NCBI RefSeq assembly: GCF_014203665.1
Contig: NZ_JACHJN010000011.1
Coordinates: 186,001-250,000 of the forward strand
DNA from: Saccharothrix tamanrassetensis
GTDB lineage: Bacteria > Actinomycetota > Actinomycetes > Mycobacteriales > Pseudonocardiaceae
Length of the DNA stretch: 64,000 nucleotides
Reading direction: 5' to 3'
Shown: one piece after another, positions 1 through 8,808 of the stretch
How the letters are laid out: every line of letters starts with the position of its first letter
Position numbering within the stretch: position 1 is the first letter of the stretch
Program-made: the position numbers and the translations under genes
Notes under the pieces: generated by a model
Told to the model about the DNA's origin: nothing
The model's input: the letters and a program-made list of their open reading frames with translations, nothing else
The model's database searches: none

Positions 1-241
1 CCGACCGCCGCTGGAACGGATCACCCGGCGGGAGACCGACGTGCTGCGGCTGCTGGTGTGCGGGCAGACCAACTCCGAGATGGCGCGCCGGCTGTCGCTC
101 ACCGAGAGCACGGTCAAGTTCCACGTGCAGAACCTGCTGCGCAAGCTCCGCCTGCCCAACCGCGCGAGCGCGGTCGCCTACGCCTACGAGACCGGGCTGA
201 TCAACGTGGGCGAGCTGTCCGAAACCGCACGGAGGCCGTGA
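1..241 (+). CDS. LuxR-family transcriptional regulator, C-terminal HTH (partial)
   Basis: The open frame enters from the left edge (frame 2) and stops at 239-241, so only about 79 C-terminal residues are visible. They form a GerE/LuxR helix-turn-helix: the segment TRRETDVLRLLVCG is followed by the recognition-helix region LSLTESTVKFHVQNLLRKL. The sensory part (receiver, PAS or STAND/ATPase) lies outside the window, so the subclass is unknown. It ends 3 nt before the EamA transporter, which suggests one transcript. It may be the pathway regulator of the neighbouring halopyrrole cluster, but that is inferred from position only. Confidence 0.85.
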   Translation, partial: RPPLERITRRETDVLRLLVCGQTNSEMARRLSLTESTVKFHVQNLLRKLRLPNRASAVAYAYETGLINVGELSETARRP

Positions 242-244
242 ACC

Positions 245-1141
245 TTGCTTTCCCTGACCAACGGTCAGCGCGGCGCGCTGGGCGCCGCGACTGCCATGTT
301 CTGCGTGGGCACGCTCACCGGTGTCTCCCCCGCGCTGCACGACTACCCCGTCTACGGCGGGCAGGCCGTCCGCTACCTCGTCGGCGCGCTGCTGCTGCTC
401 GCGGTGGCGCGGGCGTTCGGCAAGGGATTCCTGCGGCTCAGCGGGCGCGAGGTGTTCTTCCTGCTGATGCTGGCGCTGACCGGGCTGACCGCGTTCAACG
501 TGCTGATCGTGGAGAGCACCCGGTTCGCCGACCCGGCGACCGTCGGCACGGTGGTCGCCGCCGTGCCGGTCGTGCTCGCCCTGCTCGGGCCGGTGATGGA
601 ACGCCGCAAGCCCGCGCCGCGCGTGCTGGTAGCCGCCGTGGTCGTGGTGGTCGGCGTCGCGGTGACCACCGGGTTCGGCGGCGGCACGCCGTTGGGGCTG
701 CTGCTCGCGTTCGGCGCGCTGGCCTGCGAGGCGGGCTTCTCGCTGCTGGCGTTGCCGGTGCTGGCCCGGCTCGGCGCGATCCGGGTGTCCGCCTACTCCG
801 CCGCGCTGGCCGTGCCGCAGCTCGTGGTCGTCGGGCTGGTGGTGGACGGGCCCGACGTGGTCCGAATGCCGAGCGCGTCCGAGGCGCTCGCGCTGGGCTA
901 CCTGGCCGTGGTGGTCACCGTGTTCGCGTTCCTGTGCTGGTACAACGCCCTGCCCCGGCTCGGCGCGGACAAGGCCGGGCTGTTCTCCGGTTTCCTGCCG
1001 GTCGGCGCGGTGGTGTCGACCGTGGTGCTGGGCACCGGGCAGCCGCACCTGGCGGACCTCGCCGGCGCCGGACTGGTGCTGGTCGGCCTGGCGATCGGGC
1101 TGCGCCCGGCGCGGACACGGGAATCGGTCGGGGTCGGATGA
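245..1141 (+). CDS. EamA/DMT-family transporter
   Basis: A 298-residue integral membrane protein with about ten hydrophobic segments arranged as two EamA repeats (a first half to about residue 135, a second from about 145 to 285). This is the usual size of drug/metabolite exporters. A TTG start directly after the LuxR stop gives the full first helix; an ATG at 296 would truncate it. The stop overlaps the antiporter start by 4 nt (ATGA), so the two genes are translationally coupled. The substrate cannot be read from sequence. Next to a halogenation module, export of a product or intermediate is plausible. Confidence 0.85.
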   Translation: MLSLTNGQRGALGAATAMFCVGTLTGVSPALHDYPVYGGQAVRYLVGALLLLAVARAFGKGFLRLSGREVFFLLMLALTGLTAFNVLIVESTRFADPATVGTVVAAVPVVLALLGPVMERRKPAPRVLVAAVVVVVGVAVTTGFGGGTPLGLLLAFGALACEAGFSLLALPVLARLGAIRVSAYSAALAVPQLVVVGLVVDGPDVVRMPSASEALALGYLAVVVTVFAFLCWYNALPRLGADKAGLFSGFLPVGAVVSTVVLGTGQPHLADLAGAGLVLVGLAIGLRPARTRESVGVG

Positions 1142-2358
1142 GCTCGCAACAGGTGGTGGCGCTGCTGGTGGCGCTGGCGGTCGTCGTAGCGCTGGCGAAG
1201 GTGTTGGGAGCGCTGGCGACCCGGCTGGCGCAGCCCGCCGTGGTCGGCGAGATCCTGGCCGGCGTGCTGGTCGGACCGACGCTGTTCGGCGGTGCGCTGG
1301 CGAACGTGCTGTTCCCCGGCGACATCCGGCCGATGCTGAGCTCGCTGGCCAACGTCGGGCTGGTGTTCTTCATGTTCCTGGTGGGCCTGGAGTTCAACCG
1401 CGACCTGCTGCGCGAGCGGTTCGGGTCGATCGCCGTGGTGTCGCTCGGGTCGATGCTGACGCCGTTCGCGCTGGGCGTGCTGCTGGCGACCGTGCTGCGG
1501 CCGGACGACGGGCGGCTCGCGTTCGTGCTCTACCTGGGCACCGCGATGGCGGTCACCGCGTTCCCGGTGCTGGCGCGGATGATCAGCGACTGGGGCATGG
1601 GCGGGTCGAAGGTCGGCACGCTCGCCCTGGGCAGCGCCGCGCTGGGCGACCTGCTGGCGTGGTCGCTGCTGGCGGTGGCCATCGCGACGCTCGGCGCGGG
1701 CTCGACCGAGCAGTGGCGGCTGCTGCTGGTGCTGCCGGTGGCGGCGGTGAGCTTCTGGGTGGTGCGCCCGCTGCTGGCCCGGATCGCGCAGTCCCGGCGG
1801 GACATGTTCGCCGTGGTGCTGATCGGGCTGCTCGGGTGGAGCGCGCTGACCGAGTGGATGGGGCTGCACTTCATCTTCGGCGCGTTCCTGTTCGGCCTGG
1901 TCATGCCGCACGGTGACGCGGCGGACCTGCGCGCGGGCGTGACGCTGCGGATCGAGCAGGTCAGCAAGGTGCTGCTGCTGCCGGTGTACTTCGTGGTCGC
2001 GGGGCTCCAGGTGGACCTGTCGCGGACCACGTGGACGGGCTTCGCCGAGTTCGGGCTGATCATGCTGGTCGCGGTGGGCGGCAAGTTCGCGGGCGCGCTG
2101 CTGGCCGCGCGGCTGTGCCGGCTGGACTGGCGGGAGTCCGCCACCCTCGGCACGCTGCTCAACACGCGCGGCCTCACCGAACTGGTGATCCTCAGCATCG
2201 GCCTGCAACTGGGCCTGCTGGACCGCGACCTGTACTCGCAGCTGGTGCTGATGGCCGTGGTCACCACGATGATGACCGGGCCGCTGGTGAAGCTGCTCCA
2301 CCGGAAGCACGCGGTGGAGCCGGTGACCCTGCCCGTCAGCTCGCCACGTCCGCGATGA
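1138..2358 (+). CDS. Cation:proton antiporter (CPA2/Kef-type)
   Basis: A 406-residue membrane protein of the Na+/H+ exchanger fold. About twelve hydrophobic segments start at residue 5. The family signature QPAVVGEILAGVLVGPTLFG lies near residues 31-50, LVFFMFLVGLEF follows, and the second half contains NTRGLTELVILSIG. It is close to antiporters often embedded in actinomycete biosynthetic clusters, where they are presumed to support export or pH homeostasis. The start is fixed by the ATGA overlap with the EamA gene. Its last 23 nt overlap the convergent YbaK gene. No cytoplasmic TrkA-N/TrkA-C domain follows the membrane part. Confidence 0.88.
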   Translation: MSSQQVVALLVALAVVVALAKVLGALATRLAQPAVVGEILAGVLVGPTLFGGALANVLFPGDIRPMLSSLANVGLVFFMFLVGLEFNRDLLRERFGSIAVVSLGSMLTPFALGVLLATVLRPDDGRLAFVLYLGTAMAVTAFPVLARMISDWGMGGSKVGTLALGSAALGDLLAWSLLAVAIATLGAGSTEQWRLLLVLPVAAVSFWVVRPLLARIAQSRRDMFAVVLIGLLGWSALTEWMGLHFIFGAFLFGLVMPHGDAADLRAGVTLRIEQVSKVLLLPVYFVVAGLQVDLSRTTWTGFAEFGLIMLVAVGGKFAGALLAARLCRLDWRESATLGTLLNTRGLTELVILSIGLQLGLLDRDLYSQLVLMAVVTTMMTGPLVKLLHRKHAVEPVTLPVSSPRPR

Positions 2359-2797
2359 CCGGCCGCACCAGGTCGACCAGGCTCGCCGCGTCGACCTCGA
2401 TGGTCTCGTCGTCGCGGCCGCTGCCGCAGTAGACCTTGCCCATCGACGGCACGGTGGCGTGGAAGACGACCGTCTTGTCGGCCAGCTCGGTCAACGGGCT
2501 GATACCGCCGGGCGCCATGCCCAGCACGGTCAGGTCGTCCTCGCCGGCGCGGCGCAGCTTCGACCGGGACACCCCGGCGGCCTTCGCGATCTTGCCGTAG
2601 CCGGCGGGCAGCAGCATCGGCATCGACACCAGCACGAACCCGTCGTCGGTGCGGAACGCGAGGGTCTTGAGCAGTTGCTCGGCGGGCAGCCGCAATTCGC
2701 GCTCGATGTCCTCGTAGGTCCGGATCGGCGCGTGCGTGAAAGACGAGAACGGCACGCCGGCGGCTTCCAGGATTTGCGCGGGAGTGGGTCCGCTCAT
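2336..2797 (-). CDS. YbaK/EbsC-family aminoacyl-tRNA deacylase-like protein
   Basis: A 153-residue single-domain protein of the YbaK/ProRS-editing (INS) fold. It starts MSGPTPAQILEAAGVPFSSF, carries KTLAFRTDDGFVLVSMP near residues 44-60 (including the conserved family lysine) and has a GMAPGGISP loop around residues 93-101. Family members hydrolyse mischarged aminoacyl-tRNA (often Cys-tRNAPro). It is the last gene of a minus-strand run and overlaps the preceding MaoC gene by 4 nt (ATGA). Because a proline-activating enzyme lies in the same cluster, a link to prolyl-tRNA quality control is tempting but speculative. Confidence 0.8.
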   Translation of the reverse strand: MSGPTPAQILEAAGVPFSSFTHAPIRTYEDIERELRLPAEQLLKTLAFRTDDGFVLVSMPMLLPAGYGKIAKAAGVSRSKLRRAGEDDLTVLGMAPGGISPLTELADKTVVFHATVPSMGKVYCGSGRDDETIEVDAASLVDLVRPVIADVAS

Positions 2798-3402
2798 GCC
2801 CCGAGGGTATCCGGCCGGGCCCCACCCACCCCAGCAGGGTCGGAATCGGCAGGCTGGGAATCGGTGGGGCCGGAATCGGCCGGCTCCGAATCCGCGTCCG
2901 ATGATTCGGTGGACCGGGCTTCGACGGGCCGGGGTTCGACGAGGTGGGGTTCGACGGGCCGGGATTCGGCGGATCCCGGTTCGGCCGAACGCCGGCGCAT
3001 CAGGCCGTGGAACACGAACCGCATCACCGGACGGCCCGCTGCGTCCACGAGTTCGCCGCGCTGCCGCACGATCCCGCAGTCCGGCCGGGACAGCGACGGC
3101 GAGGTGCCCAGCACGGTCATCCGACCGACCAGCAGGTCTCCCGGCCGCACCGGGCGCAGCCAGCGCAGTTCGTCGATCCCGGGGGAAACCTCGGCCGCCG
3201 CGCCGTTCACCACCGAATCCACGTACAGCCGCATGAAAGTGGCCGCGACGTGCCAGCCGCTCGCGATCGGTTCGCCCGATCGGCCGAGGTGGATCGGCTG
3301 CGGGTCGTACTGGTGGGCGAATGCGCGGATCTCGTCGCCGGAAATCCGGTGATCGCCCAATTCGTGCACGTCGCCGATCCGGAAATCCTCGAAATAGCGC
3401 AC
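2794..3402 (-). CDS. MaoC-like (hot-dog) dehydratase with acidic pentad-repeat tail
   Basis: A 202-residue protein. The GTG start at 3402 follows a good GGAGGTAGC ribosome site. Residues 1-135 form a MaoC/hydratase hot-dog domain: YFEDFRIGDVHELGDHRIS, then DPQPIHL with the catalytic-type Asp/His of R-hydratases, then IASGWHVAATFMRLYVD. Such enzymes hydrate or dehydrate enoyl/3-hydroxyacyl thioesters. From about residue 138 the chain becomes a low-complexity tail of about ten five-residue units (SAEPG, PVEPH, PADSG, PTDSQ), mirrored by 15-bp repeats in the DNA. The tail is not part of the fold. The stop overlaps the YbaK start. Confidence 0.8.
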   Translation of the reverse strand: MRYFEDFRIGDVHELGDHRISGDEIRAFAHQYDPQPIHLGRSGEPIASGWHVAATFMRLYVDSVVNGAAAEVSPGIDELRWLRPVRPGDLLVGRMTVLGTSPSLSRPDCGIVRQRGELVDAAGRPVMRFVFHGLMRRRSAEPGSAESRPVEPHLVEPRPVEARSTESSDADSEPADSGPTDSQPADSDPAGVGGARPDTLGA

Positions 3403-3403
3403 G

Positions 3404-4468
3404 CTACCTCCTGGTGCCCGTGCGCAGGCGCGGGAACAGCGCCAGCCCGGCCCCGCCGATGTCCGCGCGGTGCGCCGCCACCTCACGACGGGTGGCCGCG
3501 ACGACCGGGGCGGTCATGAACGGGAAGTCCGTGCCGAACAGCACGTGGCCCGGCTCGGCGACCGTGTCCACGCAGGCCAGCGCACCCCGTGAGGACGCTT
3601 GGGCGGTCTCGTAGTAGAGCCGGCCCAGCTCGGCGTACACCGAGTCGGCCCGCACCTGCGCATCCTGTGCCGAGCCGTCCTGGGCCGACTCGTCCTGCGC
3701 CGAAGCACCCTGCGCCTGACCGTTCTGCGGCTGACCCTTTTGCGTCTGGCCCTGCTGCGTCTGACCCTCTTGGGGAGCCAGCACCCAGGTCTTGGCCAGC
3801 TCCAACCGCCCGGCGAGGTACGGGATGGTGCCGCCGCCGTGCGCCAGCACGAACCGGATGCCGGGGAACCGCCGCAGCGCGCCCCGGAACAGCAGGTTGG
3901 CCACCGCGCGGGTGGTGTCCATGACGAAGTCGACCAACGGCGGCGGCACGGCGGCGGCCGAGTCCGGCGCGCCCGTGCACGAGCACCGGTAGCCGGGGTT
4001 CGGGTGCACGAACGCCACCGCGCCCCGCCGGTCGAGCTCCGCGAGCAGCGGGTCGAGCCGGGGATCACCGAGCAGCGCCCCGTCGGCCAGGCTCGCGGGC
4101 AGCACCACGCCGTCCGCGTCCAGCACGTCGAAGGCGTGCCCGACCTCGGCGAGGGAGGTGCCGAGGTCGGGCAGCGGCAAGGTCGCCAGCAGGCCGAGCC
4201 GGTGCGGGTGCGCGCGCACCAGTTCGGCGGTCCACTCGTTGGTGCGGCGCACCAGGTCCGCCGCGTCGGGCAGCCGGAGGGCGGCGTCCGGCACGAGCAC
4301 CGAGAGCACCGCCGCGTCCAGGCCGCAGTCGTCCATCACCCGGAACGTGTCACCGACCTCCCAGCGCGGCACGGGCACGCCGGGCGCCATGTGGGTCACG
4401 CCGCGGGCGGCCAGCGCGTCGGCCAGCCGCCCGTGGTACGCGTGGTGGTGGACGTCGATCCAGTCCAC
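3404..4468 (-). CDS. Amidohydrolase-2 (ACMSD/gamma-resorcylate decarboxylase-like) protein
   Basis: A 354-residue TIM-barrel metal enzyme of the Amidohydro_2 family. The first strand reads MDWIDVHHHAYHG (HxH metal ligands). A further His lies in AFVHPNPGY, another in FVLAHGGGTIPYLAGRLE, and the last strand carries the metal Asp in HVLFGTDFPFM. Family members decarboxylate or hydrolyse aromatic acids and relatives. Between about residues 235 and 272 is an insert of five-residue units (GQTQQ, GQTQK, GQPQN, ESAQD, GSAQD), probably a loop outside the barrel. It sits between TrpB2 and MaoC in the halogenase operon. Decarboxylation of a pathway intermediate is possible but unproven. Confidence 0.82.
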   Translation of the reverse strand: MDWIDVHHHAYHGRLADALAARGVTHMAPGVPVPRWEVGDTFRVMDDCGLDAAVLSVLVPDAALRLPDAADLVRRTNEWTAELVRAHPHRLGLLATLPLPDLGTSLAEVGHAFDVLDADGVVLPASLADGALLGDPRLDPLLAELDRRGAVAFVHPNPGYRCSCTGAPDSAAAVPPPLVDFVMDTTRAVANLLFRGALRRFPGIRFVLAHGGGTIPYLAGRLELAKTWVLAPQEGQTQQGQTQKGQPQNGQAQGASAQDESAQDGSAQDAQVRADSVYAELGRLYYETAQASSRGALACVDTVAEPGHVLFGTDFPFMTAPVVAATRREVAAHRADIGGAGLALFPRLRTGTRR

Positions 4469-4471
4469 GTC

Positions 4472-5839
4472 TCAGACCGTCTTCGCTTCGACCAGCGGCA
4501 GCTCCGCGAACGCCGCGTCGATCTGCTCCTGCGGCAGCTCGTAGTCCTCCAGCCGGCCGGCCAGGAACGAGTCGAACGCGCCCATGTCGAAGTGGCCGTG
4601 CCCGGAGAACCCGAACAGGATGGTGCGCGCCTCGCCCGCCTCCTTGGCCGCCAGCGCCTCGGCGACCGCGCCGCGCAGGGCGTGCGACGACTCGGGCGCC
4701 ATCACGAAGCCCTCGGACCGGGCGAACCGCACCGCCTCGGTGAAGACCTCGTTCTGGTTGTACGCCCTCGCCTCCACGTAGCCCTCGTCGTGCAGCAGGC
4801 ACAGCGTCGGGGCGTCGCCGTGGAACCGCAGGCCGCCCGCGTGGATGGGCGGCGGGATGAAGCCGTGGCCCATGGTGCGCATGTGCAGCAGCGGGCCGAG
4901 GCCTGCCGTGTCCGGGTAGTCGTAGGTGTACCGGCCCCTGGTCAACGTCGGGCACGCGGCCGGTTCCGCGGCGATGAACCGGGTGCCGGTGCGCTTGCCG
5001 GTCAGCGTGTCGGCGAGGAACGGGAAGCTCAGGCCCGAGTAGTTGGAGCCGCCGCCGACGCAGCCGACCACGACGTCCGGGTAGTCGCCCGCCATCTCCA
5101 GCTGCCGCTTGGCCTCCAGGCCGATGACGGTCTGGTGCAGCACCACGTGGTTCATCGCCGAGCCGAGGGCGAACTTGGTGTCGTCGTGGGCCAGCGCGTC
5201 CTCCACCGCCTCGCTGATCGCGATGCCGAGGCTGCCCGGCGAGTCCGGGTCGCCGGCCAGGATCCCGCGCCCCGCCCGGGTCCGGTCGCTGGGCGATGGG
5301 AAGACCTCGCCGCCCCACGTCTCCATCAGCGAGCGGCGGTGCGGCTTCTGCTGGAAGGACGCCTTCACCATGTACACCGTGACGCCGACGCCGAACAGGC
5401 TGCCCGCGAACGACAGCGCGGAGCCCCACTGACCCGCGCCGGTCTCCGTGGTCACCCGCTTCACGCCCTGCCGGGCGTTGTAGAACACCTGCGGCACGGC
5501 GGTGTTCGGCTTGTGCGACCCGGCGGGCGACACCGCCTCGTACTTGAAGTAGATCTTGGCGGGGGTGTCCAGCGCCTTCTCCAGCCGGTCCGCCCGGTAC
5601 AGCGGCGACGGCCGCCAGATGCGGTAGACCTCGCGCACCTCGTCCGGGATGTCGATCCAGCGCTGCGGGCTGAACTCCTGGGCGATGACCTCGTCGGGCA
5701 GCAGCGGCTGGAGGTCTTCGGCGCGGATCGGCTCGTGGGTCACCGGGTGCAGCGGCGACCGGAGCGGCTTGGGCAGGTCAGGCAGGATGTTGTACCACTG
5801 AGTGGGCATTTCCTCTTCGGACAGCAGGAACTTCTTCAC
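4472..5839 (-). CDS. TrpB2-like PLP-dependent enzyme (tryptophan synthase beta-like)
   Basis: A 455-residue fold-type II PLP enzyme of the TrpB2 branch, whose members are longer than TrpB1 and not bound to TrpA. The PLP lysine lies in [12 protein letters not shown], the catalytic-loop region reads [16 protein letters not shown], and the phosphate-binding loop is [15 protein letters not shown]. TrpB enzymes replace the serine hydroxyl with a carbon nucleophile such as indole. No trpA is nearby. The GTG start at 5839 follows a GAGGGG ribosome site; an open frame continues upstream but is a shadow of the halogenase gene. It is the third gene of the PCP-halogenase-TrpB2 operon, so either indole/tryptophan supply or C-C coupling of a pyrrole is possible. 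Confidence 0.9.
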   Translation of the reverse strand: MKKFLLSEEEMPTQWYNILPDLPKPLRSPLHPVTHEPIRAEDLQPLLPDEVIAQEFSPQRWIDIPDEVREVYRIWRPSPLYRADRLEKALDTPAKIYFKYEAVSPAGSHKPNTAVPQVFYNARQGVKRVTTETGAGQWGSALSFAGSLFGVGVTVYMVKASFQQKPHRRSLMETWGGEVFPSPSDRTRAGRGILAGDPDSPGSLGIAISEAVEDALAHDDTKFALGSAMNHVVLHQTVIGLEAKRQLEMAGDYPDVVVGCVGGGSNYSGLSFPFLADTLTGKRTGTRFIAAEPAACPTLTRGRYTYDYPDTAGLGPLLHMRTMGHGFIPPPIHAGGLRFHGDAPTLCLLHDEGYVEARAYNQNEVFTEAVRFARSEGFVMAPESSHALRGAVAEALAAKEAGEARTILFGFSGHGHFDMGAFDSFLAGRLEDYELPQEQIDAAFAELPLVEAKTV

Positions 5840-5853
5840 GTCGACACGTCCCC

Positions 5854-7203
5854 TCAGAACATCGGTGCCTGGCTGGGCGCGCGCAGCGTGCCCAAGTGGT
5901 TGTGCCACAGGTGGTCCGGGTTCTCCTCCACCTCGCGGGTGATCTCCCGCATCCGGGTCAGCGCGACGGGCTCGCCGTCGCCGTCCCAGACGTCGCCCTG
6001 GAGCATCCGCAGCACGTCCTGCCGGTAGCGCGGGTCCGCGACGAACGCGGTGAACAGGATGTTGAGCCGGTAGTAGATGGAGATGAACTCGTACCAGTTG
6101 CCCACCGCGCGGCGCAGCTTGGTCTCGTACCGCTCGAACGAGGGCTTGCCGAACCCGCCGGACTCCGCCGCCCGGAGGATGTCGTAGGAGGCGATCCGGG
6201 CGCTGTTCATGGCCACGCTGACGCCGCTGGAGAAGATCGGGTCGACGAACCGGGCCGCGTCGCCGACCAGCATCCAGCCGTCGCCGCAGACCTGCCTCAT
6301 CGCGTAGCTGTAGTCGCCCTCGGGCTTGAACGGCCGCACGCGCTCGCTCTTGCGCAGCGCGTCCGCCAGGTCGGGCCGGGACTCCACGGCCCGCTCGAAG
6401 AACGGGCCCCACTCCTGCTTGGCGGCGGTGAAGTGCTTCTTCTGCGTGACCACGCCGACGCTGGTGATCGAGTCGGTGATCGGTATCTGCCACACCCAGG
6501 TGTCGGTGATGGGCAGGAAGTGGATGAAGATGAAGTCGGCCTGCTTCCGGTCCACCGCCAGCGCCGACCGGTCCAGCCCGTCGAACCAGGTGTGGATGGC
6601 GTACTGGTTGAACACCGGGTCGGGCACCTTGAGCTTGAGCTGGCGCCCCAGCAGCGTGCTGCGCCCGCTGGCGTCCACCACCAACCGCACCCGCAGGCCG
6701 ATCTCCCGCCGGCCCATGGCGAACACGATCCGCTTGACGTCCTCCTCGAACTCGACGCGCTGCACGCGCACGCCCTCGTAGACCTTGGCGCCCAGGGACT
6801 CGCTGTGCTGCAACAGCAGCAGGTCGAACTGGCCGCGGTCGACGTGGTAGGTGTAGTCCTGGTCCACGCCCTGCTGGTCGCGCTCGCGGAACTCCACCTC
6901 CGCGGCCTTGAAGCCGTGGGAGAGCTGGAAGCCCATGGTCGAGATGTCGCTGCGGGTGGCCGAGGTCCAGGCCGCGCCGTACTTGCGCGGGAAGCCTCCC
7001 TCGTCCACTTTGGACAGCGCGCCGATGTCGGCCAGCACCGGCGTGGTCGCCGGGATCAGCGACTCGCCGACGTGCGGCCGGGGGAACAGCTCACCCTCCA
7101 GGACCACGCACGACAGGCCGGCTTTGGCGAGGTACGAGGCGATCGTGGAGCCGGCGGGCCCACCGCCGATGATGCCGATGTCGAAGTCAACGTCTGCCAC
7201 CAC
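5854..7203 (-). CDS. Flavin-dependent halogenase (probably acts on PCP-bound pyrrole)
   Basis: A 449-residue FAD protein. The Rossmann motif GGGPAG is at residues 13-18. [14 protein letters not shown] follows, and a lysine (K74) in FPRKYGAAW occupies the place of the catalytic lysine of FADH2 halogenases. The halogenase hallmark WxWxIP is seen as WVWQIP at residues 236-241, and a second FAD motif [14 protein letters not shown] lies near 315. It is 13 nt downstream of a PltL-type carrier protein, as expected for a PltA-like halogenase acting on pyrrolyl-S-PCP. A free aromatic substrate (tryptophan, phenol) remains possible given the adjacent TrpB2 gene. No reductase partner is visible in the window. 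Confidence 0.88.
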   Translation of the reverse strand: MVADVDFDIGIIGGGPAGSTIASYLAKAGLSCVVLEGELFPRPHVGESLIPATTPVLADIGALSKVDEGGFPRKYGAAWTSATRSDISTMGFQLSHGFKAAEVEFRERDQQGVDQDYTYHVDRGQFDLLLLQHSESLGAKVYEGVRVQRVEFEEDVKRIVFAMGRREIGLRVRLVVDASGRSTLLGRQLKLKVPDPVFNQYAIHTWFDGLDRSALAVDRKQADFIFIHFLPITDTWVWQIPITDSITSVGVVTQKKHFTAAKQEWGPFFERAVESRPDLADALRKSERVRPFKPEGDYSYAMRQVCGDGWMLVGDAARFVDPIFSSGVSVAMNSARIASYDILRAAESGGFGKPSFERYETKLRRAVGNWYEFISIYYRLNILFTAFVADPRYRQDVLRMLQGDVWDGDGEPVALTRMREITREVEENPDHLWHNHLGTLRAPSQAPMF

Positions 7204-7216
7204 AGATGCCCCCAGC

Positions 7217-7483
7217 TCAGACTTTCCGGACGTCGTTCTCCAGTTCCAGCACGAGCCGCGTGATGCTGTCCAGGTCGCGGAAGTTGCGCCCGACCATCCG
7301 CTCCGCGGGCACGTCGACGCCGAACCGCTCCGCGATGAACACGACGAGGCTGGTCGTGGACAGGCTGTTCAGGATTCCCCACTCCAGCAGCGGGGTGTCC
7401 GGCCGGATCTCCACCCCGGCGGAGTCGAGCACCTTCTCCTGGACGAACTCCGTCAGCGTGCCGAGGACCTCAGCGTGTTCCAT
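7217..7483 (-). CDS. PltL-type peptidyl carrier protein (prolyl/pyrrolyl carrier)
   Basis: An 88-residue free-standing carrier protein. Ser40 in TPLLEWGILNSLS is the predicted phosphopantetheine site. The TPLLEWGILNS block and the later FRDLDSI.R segment closely match the carriers that hold proline while it is oxidised to pyrrole (PltL, RedO, CloN5 group), which have the same length. ATG at 7483 is preferred over the ATG at 7495 because a GGAG ribosome site lies 6-7 nt upstream. It is the first gene of the minus-strand operon and faces the dehydrogenase and ligase genes across a 200-nt divergent promoter region. Confidence 0.92.
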   Translation of the reverse strand: MEHAEVLGTLTEFVQEKVLDSAGVEIRPDTPLLEWGILNSLSTTSLVVFIAERFGVDVPAERMVGRNFRDLDSITRLVLELENDVRKV

Positions 7484-7683
7484 CGACGTCTCCATAACCG
7501 TCCCGCGTCCGCACCACCGGACGTACCACCGGATGCTATGAGAGGTGGAAAACCGTTGTCTTCCCTCGGAATGGCGGGCGTGGGCCGGCCGTTCGGCGGA
7601 GCCCGGACCTGTCCGTGCGGCCAGGTCCGGACCGGTATTCCAGGGGAGGACAGAACCGCCCGGCGCGCATACGCTCTCGACGC
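7484..7683. promoter_or_regulatory. Divergent promoter region between the PCP and dehydrogenase operons
   Basis: A 200-nt spacer with promoters expected in both directions. It contains a direct repeat of ACCACCGGA at 7513-7521 and 7525-7533 (12-nt period), next to an A/T-richer patch. TAGCAT on the minus strand (7533-7538) could be a -10 element for the PCP operon. On the plus strand TACGCT at 7670-7675 lies 8 nt before the GTG at 7684, the arrangement of a leaderless actinobacterial transcript. The repeat may be an operator for the cluster regulator. All of this is inference from pattern. Confidence 0.4.
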
Positions 7684-8808
7684 GTGGACTTCGGATGGCA
7701 TCCCGCCGCACAGGCCGACTACGACCGCGTCCGCGCGGAGACCGGGGCGTGGCCGGACGACCTGCCCGCGACCCTCACCGGGGACCGGTGGCGGCGCTGC
7801 GGCGCGGCCGGGCTGCTTGGCTACAGCGTGCCGGCCGAGTACGGCGGGTCCGGGCGCGGGTTCCTGGACACCGCGCGTGCGATGGAGGCGTTCGGCTCGG
7901 GCTGCGAGGACATGGGCCTGGTGTTCGCCGCACTGGCGCACCTGTTCGCTTGTGCCATGCCGATCGCCGAACACGGTGACGACCGGCTGCGCAAGCGGGT
8001 GCTGCCGCTGCTGTCGTCGGGCGAGTGGGTCGGGGCGAACGCGATCACCGAGGAGGACGCGGGCTCCGACGTGACGGCGCTGCGGGCGACCGCCCGGCGG
8101 GACGGCGACGACTACCTGCTGGACGGCGTGAAGTCCTTCGTCAGCAACGCTCCGGTGGCCGACGTGTTCGTGCTGTACGCGTCCACCGACCCGGAGTTCG
8201 GCCACCTGGGGGTCAGCGCGTTCGTGGTGGAGCGGGACACGCCGGGGCTGACCGTCGAGCCGTTCAGGAAGTCCGTGCTGCCCACCTGCCCGGCAGGCGA
8301 GGTCCGGCTGGACGGCTGCCGGGTGCCCGCGCACCACGTGCTCGGCGTGCCGGGGCAGGGCGCGGCGATCTTCCAGTCGTCCATGCGGTGGGAGCGGTCC
8401 TGCCTGTTCGCCGCCTACCTCGGCCAGGCCGGTCGCCTGCTGGACCGGTGCGTCGCCCATGCCCGGCGACGCCGCCAGTTCGGCCGCGCCATCGGCCAGA
8501 ACCAGGCGGTCTCGCACGCGGTGGCCCGGCTGCGCGTCCGGCTGGAGGCGGCGAGGTTGCTGTTGTGGCGGGCGTGCTGGCGACTGGACCGGGACGAGCG
8601 GGCGGCGTGGGACGTGGCCGCCGCGAAGCTCGCGATCAGCGAGGTGGCGGTGGACACGGCGGCGTTCGCGATGCGGGTGCTCGGCGGGGCGGGCGTGCGG
8701 GGCGAATCCGCGGTGTCGCAGGAGTTGCTGGACGCCATGGCGGCCACCACGTTCTCCGGCACCACCGAGATGCAGCTGGAGCAGATGGCCAAGGAGCTGG
8801 GGCTGTGA
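7684..8808 (+). CDS. Prolyl-PCP dehydrogenase (acyl-CoA dehydrogenase family, PltE/RedW-like)
   Basis: A 374-residue flavoprotein that oxidises L-prolyl-S-PCP towards pyrrolyl-2-carboxyl-S-PCP in the known pathway. The blocks CEDMGLVFAALAHLFACAMP, GANAITEEDAGSD, SCPAGEV-like CPAGEVRLDGCRVP, FQSSMRWERSCLFAA and TTFSGTTEMQ match the PltE group rather than fatty acyl-CoA dehydrogenases. GTG at 7684 gives the family N-terminus (DFGW); no ribosome site is close, and a TACGCT -10 eight nt upstream suggests a leaderless start. The stop overlaps the ligase start by 4 nt (GTGA). Confidence 0.92.
   Translation: MDFGWHPAAQADYDRVRAETGAWPDDLPATLTGDRWRRCGAAGLLGYSVPAEYGGSGRGFLDTARAMEAFGSGCEDMGLVFAALAHLFACAMPIAEHGDDRLRKRVLPLLSSGEWVGANAITEEDAGSDVTALRATARRDGDDYLLDGVKSFVSNAPVADVFVLYASTDPEFGHLGVSAFVVERDTPGLTVEPFRKSVLPTCPAGEVRLDGCRVPAHHVLGVPGQGAAIFQSSMRWERSCLFAAYLGQAGRLLDRCVAHARRRRQFGRAIGQNQAVSHAVARLRVRLEAARLLLWRACWRLDRDERAAWDVAAAKLAISEVAVDTAAFAMRVLGGAGVRGESAVSQELLDAMAATTFSGTTEMQLEQMAKELGL

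Noticed and set aside
58..1137. Long plus-strand open frame upstream of and in frame with the antiporter
   Set aside because: It is a shadow of the LuxR and EamA genes with an Arg/Ala/Gly-rich product; the ATGA-coupled ATG at 1138 gives the normal family N-terminus.
5840..6493. N-terminal extension of the TrpB2 frame
   Set aside because: It lies inside the halogenase gene in another frame, has no family similarity, and GTG 5839 has a ribosome site and gives the usual TrpB2 length.
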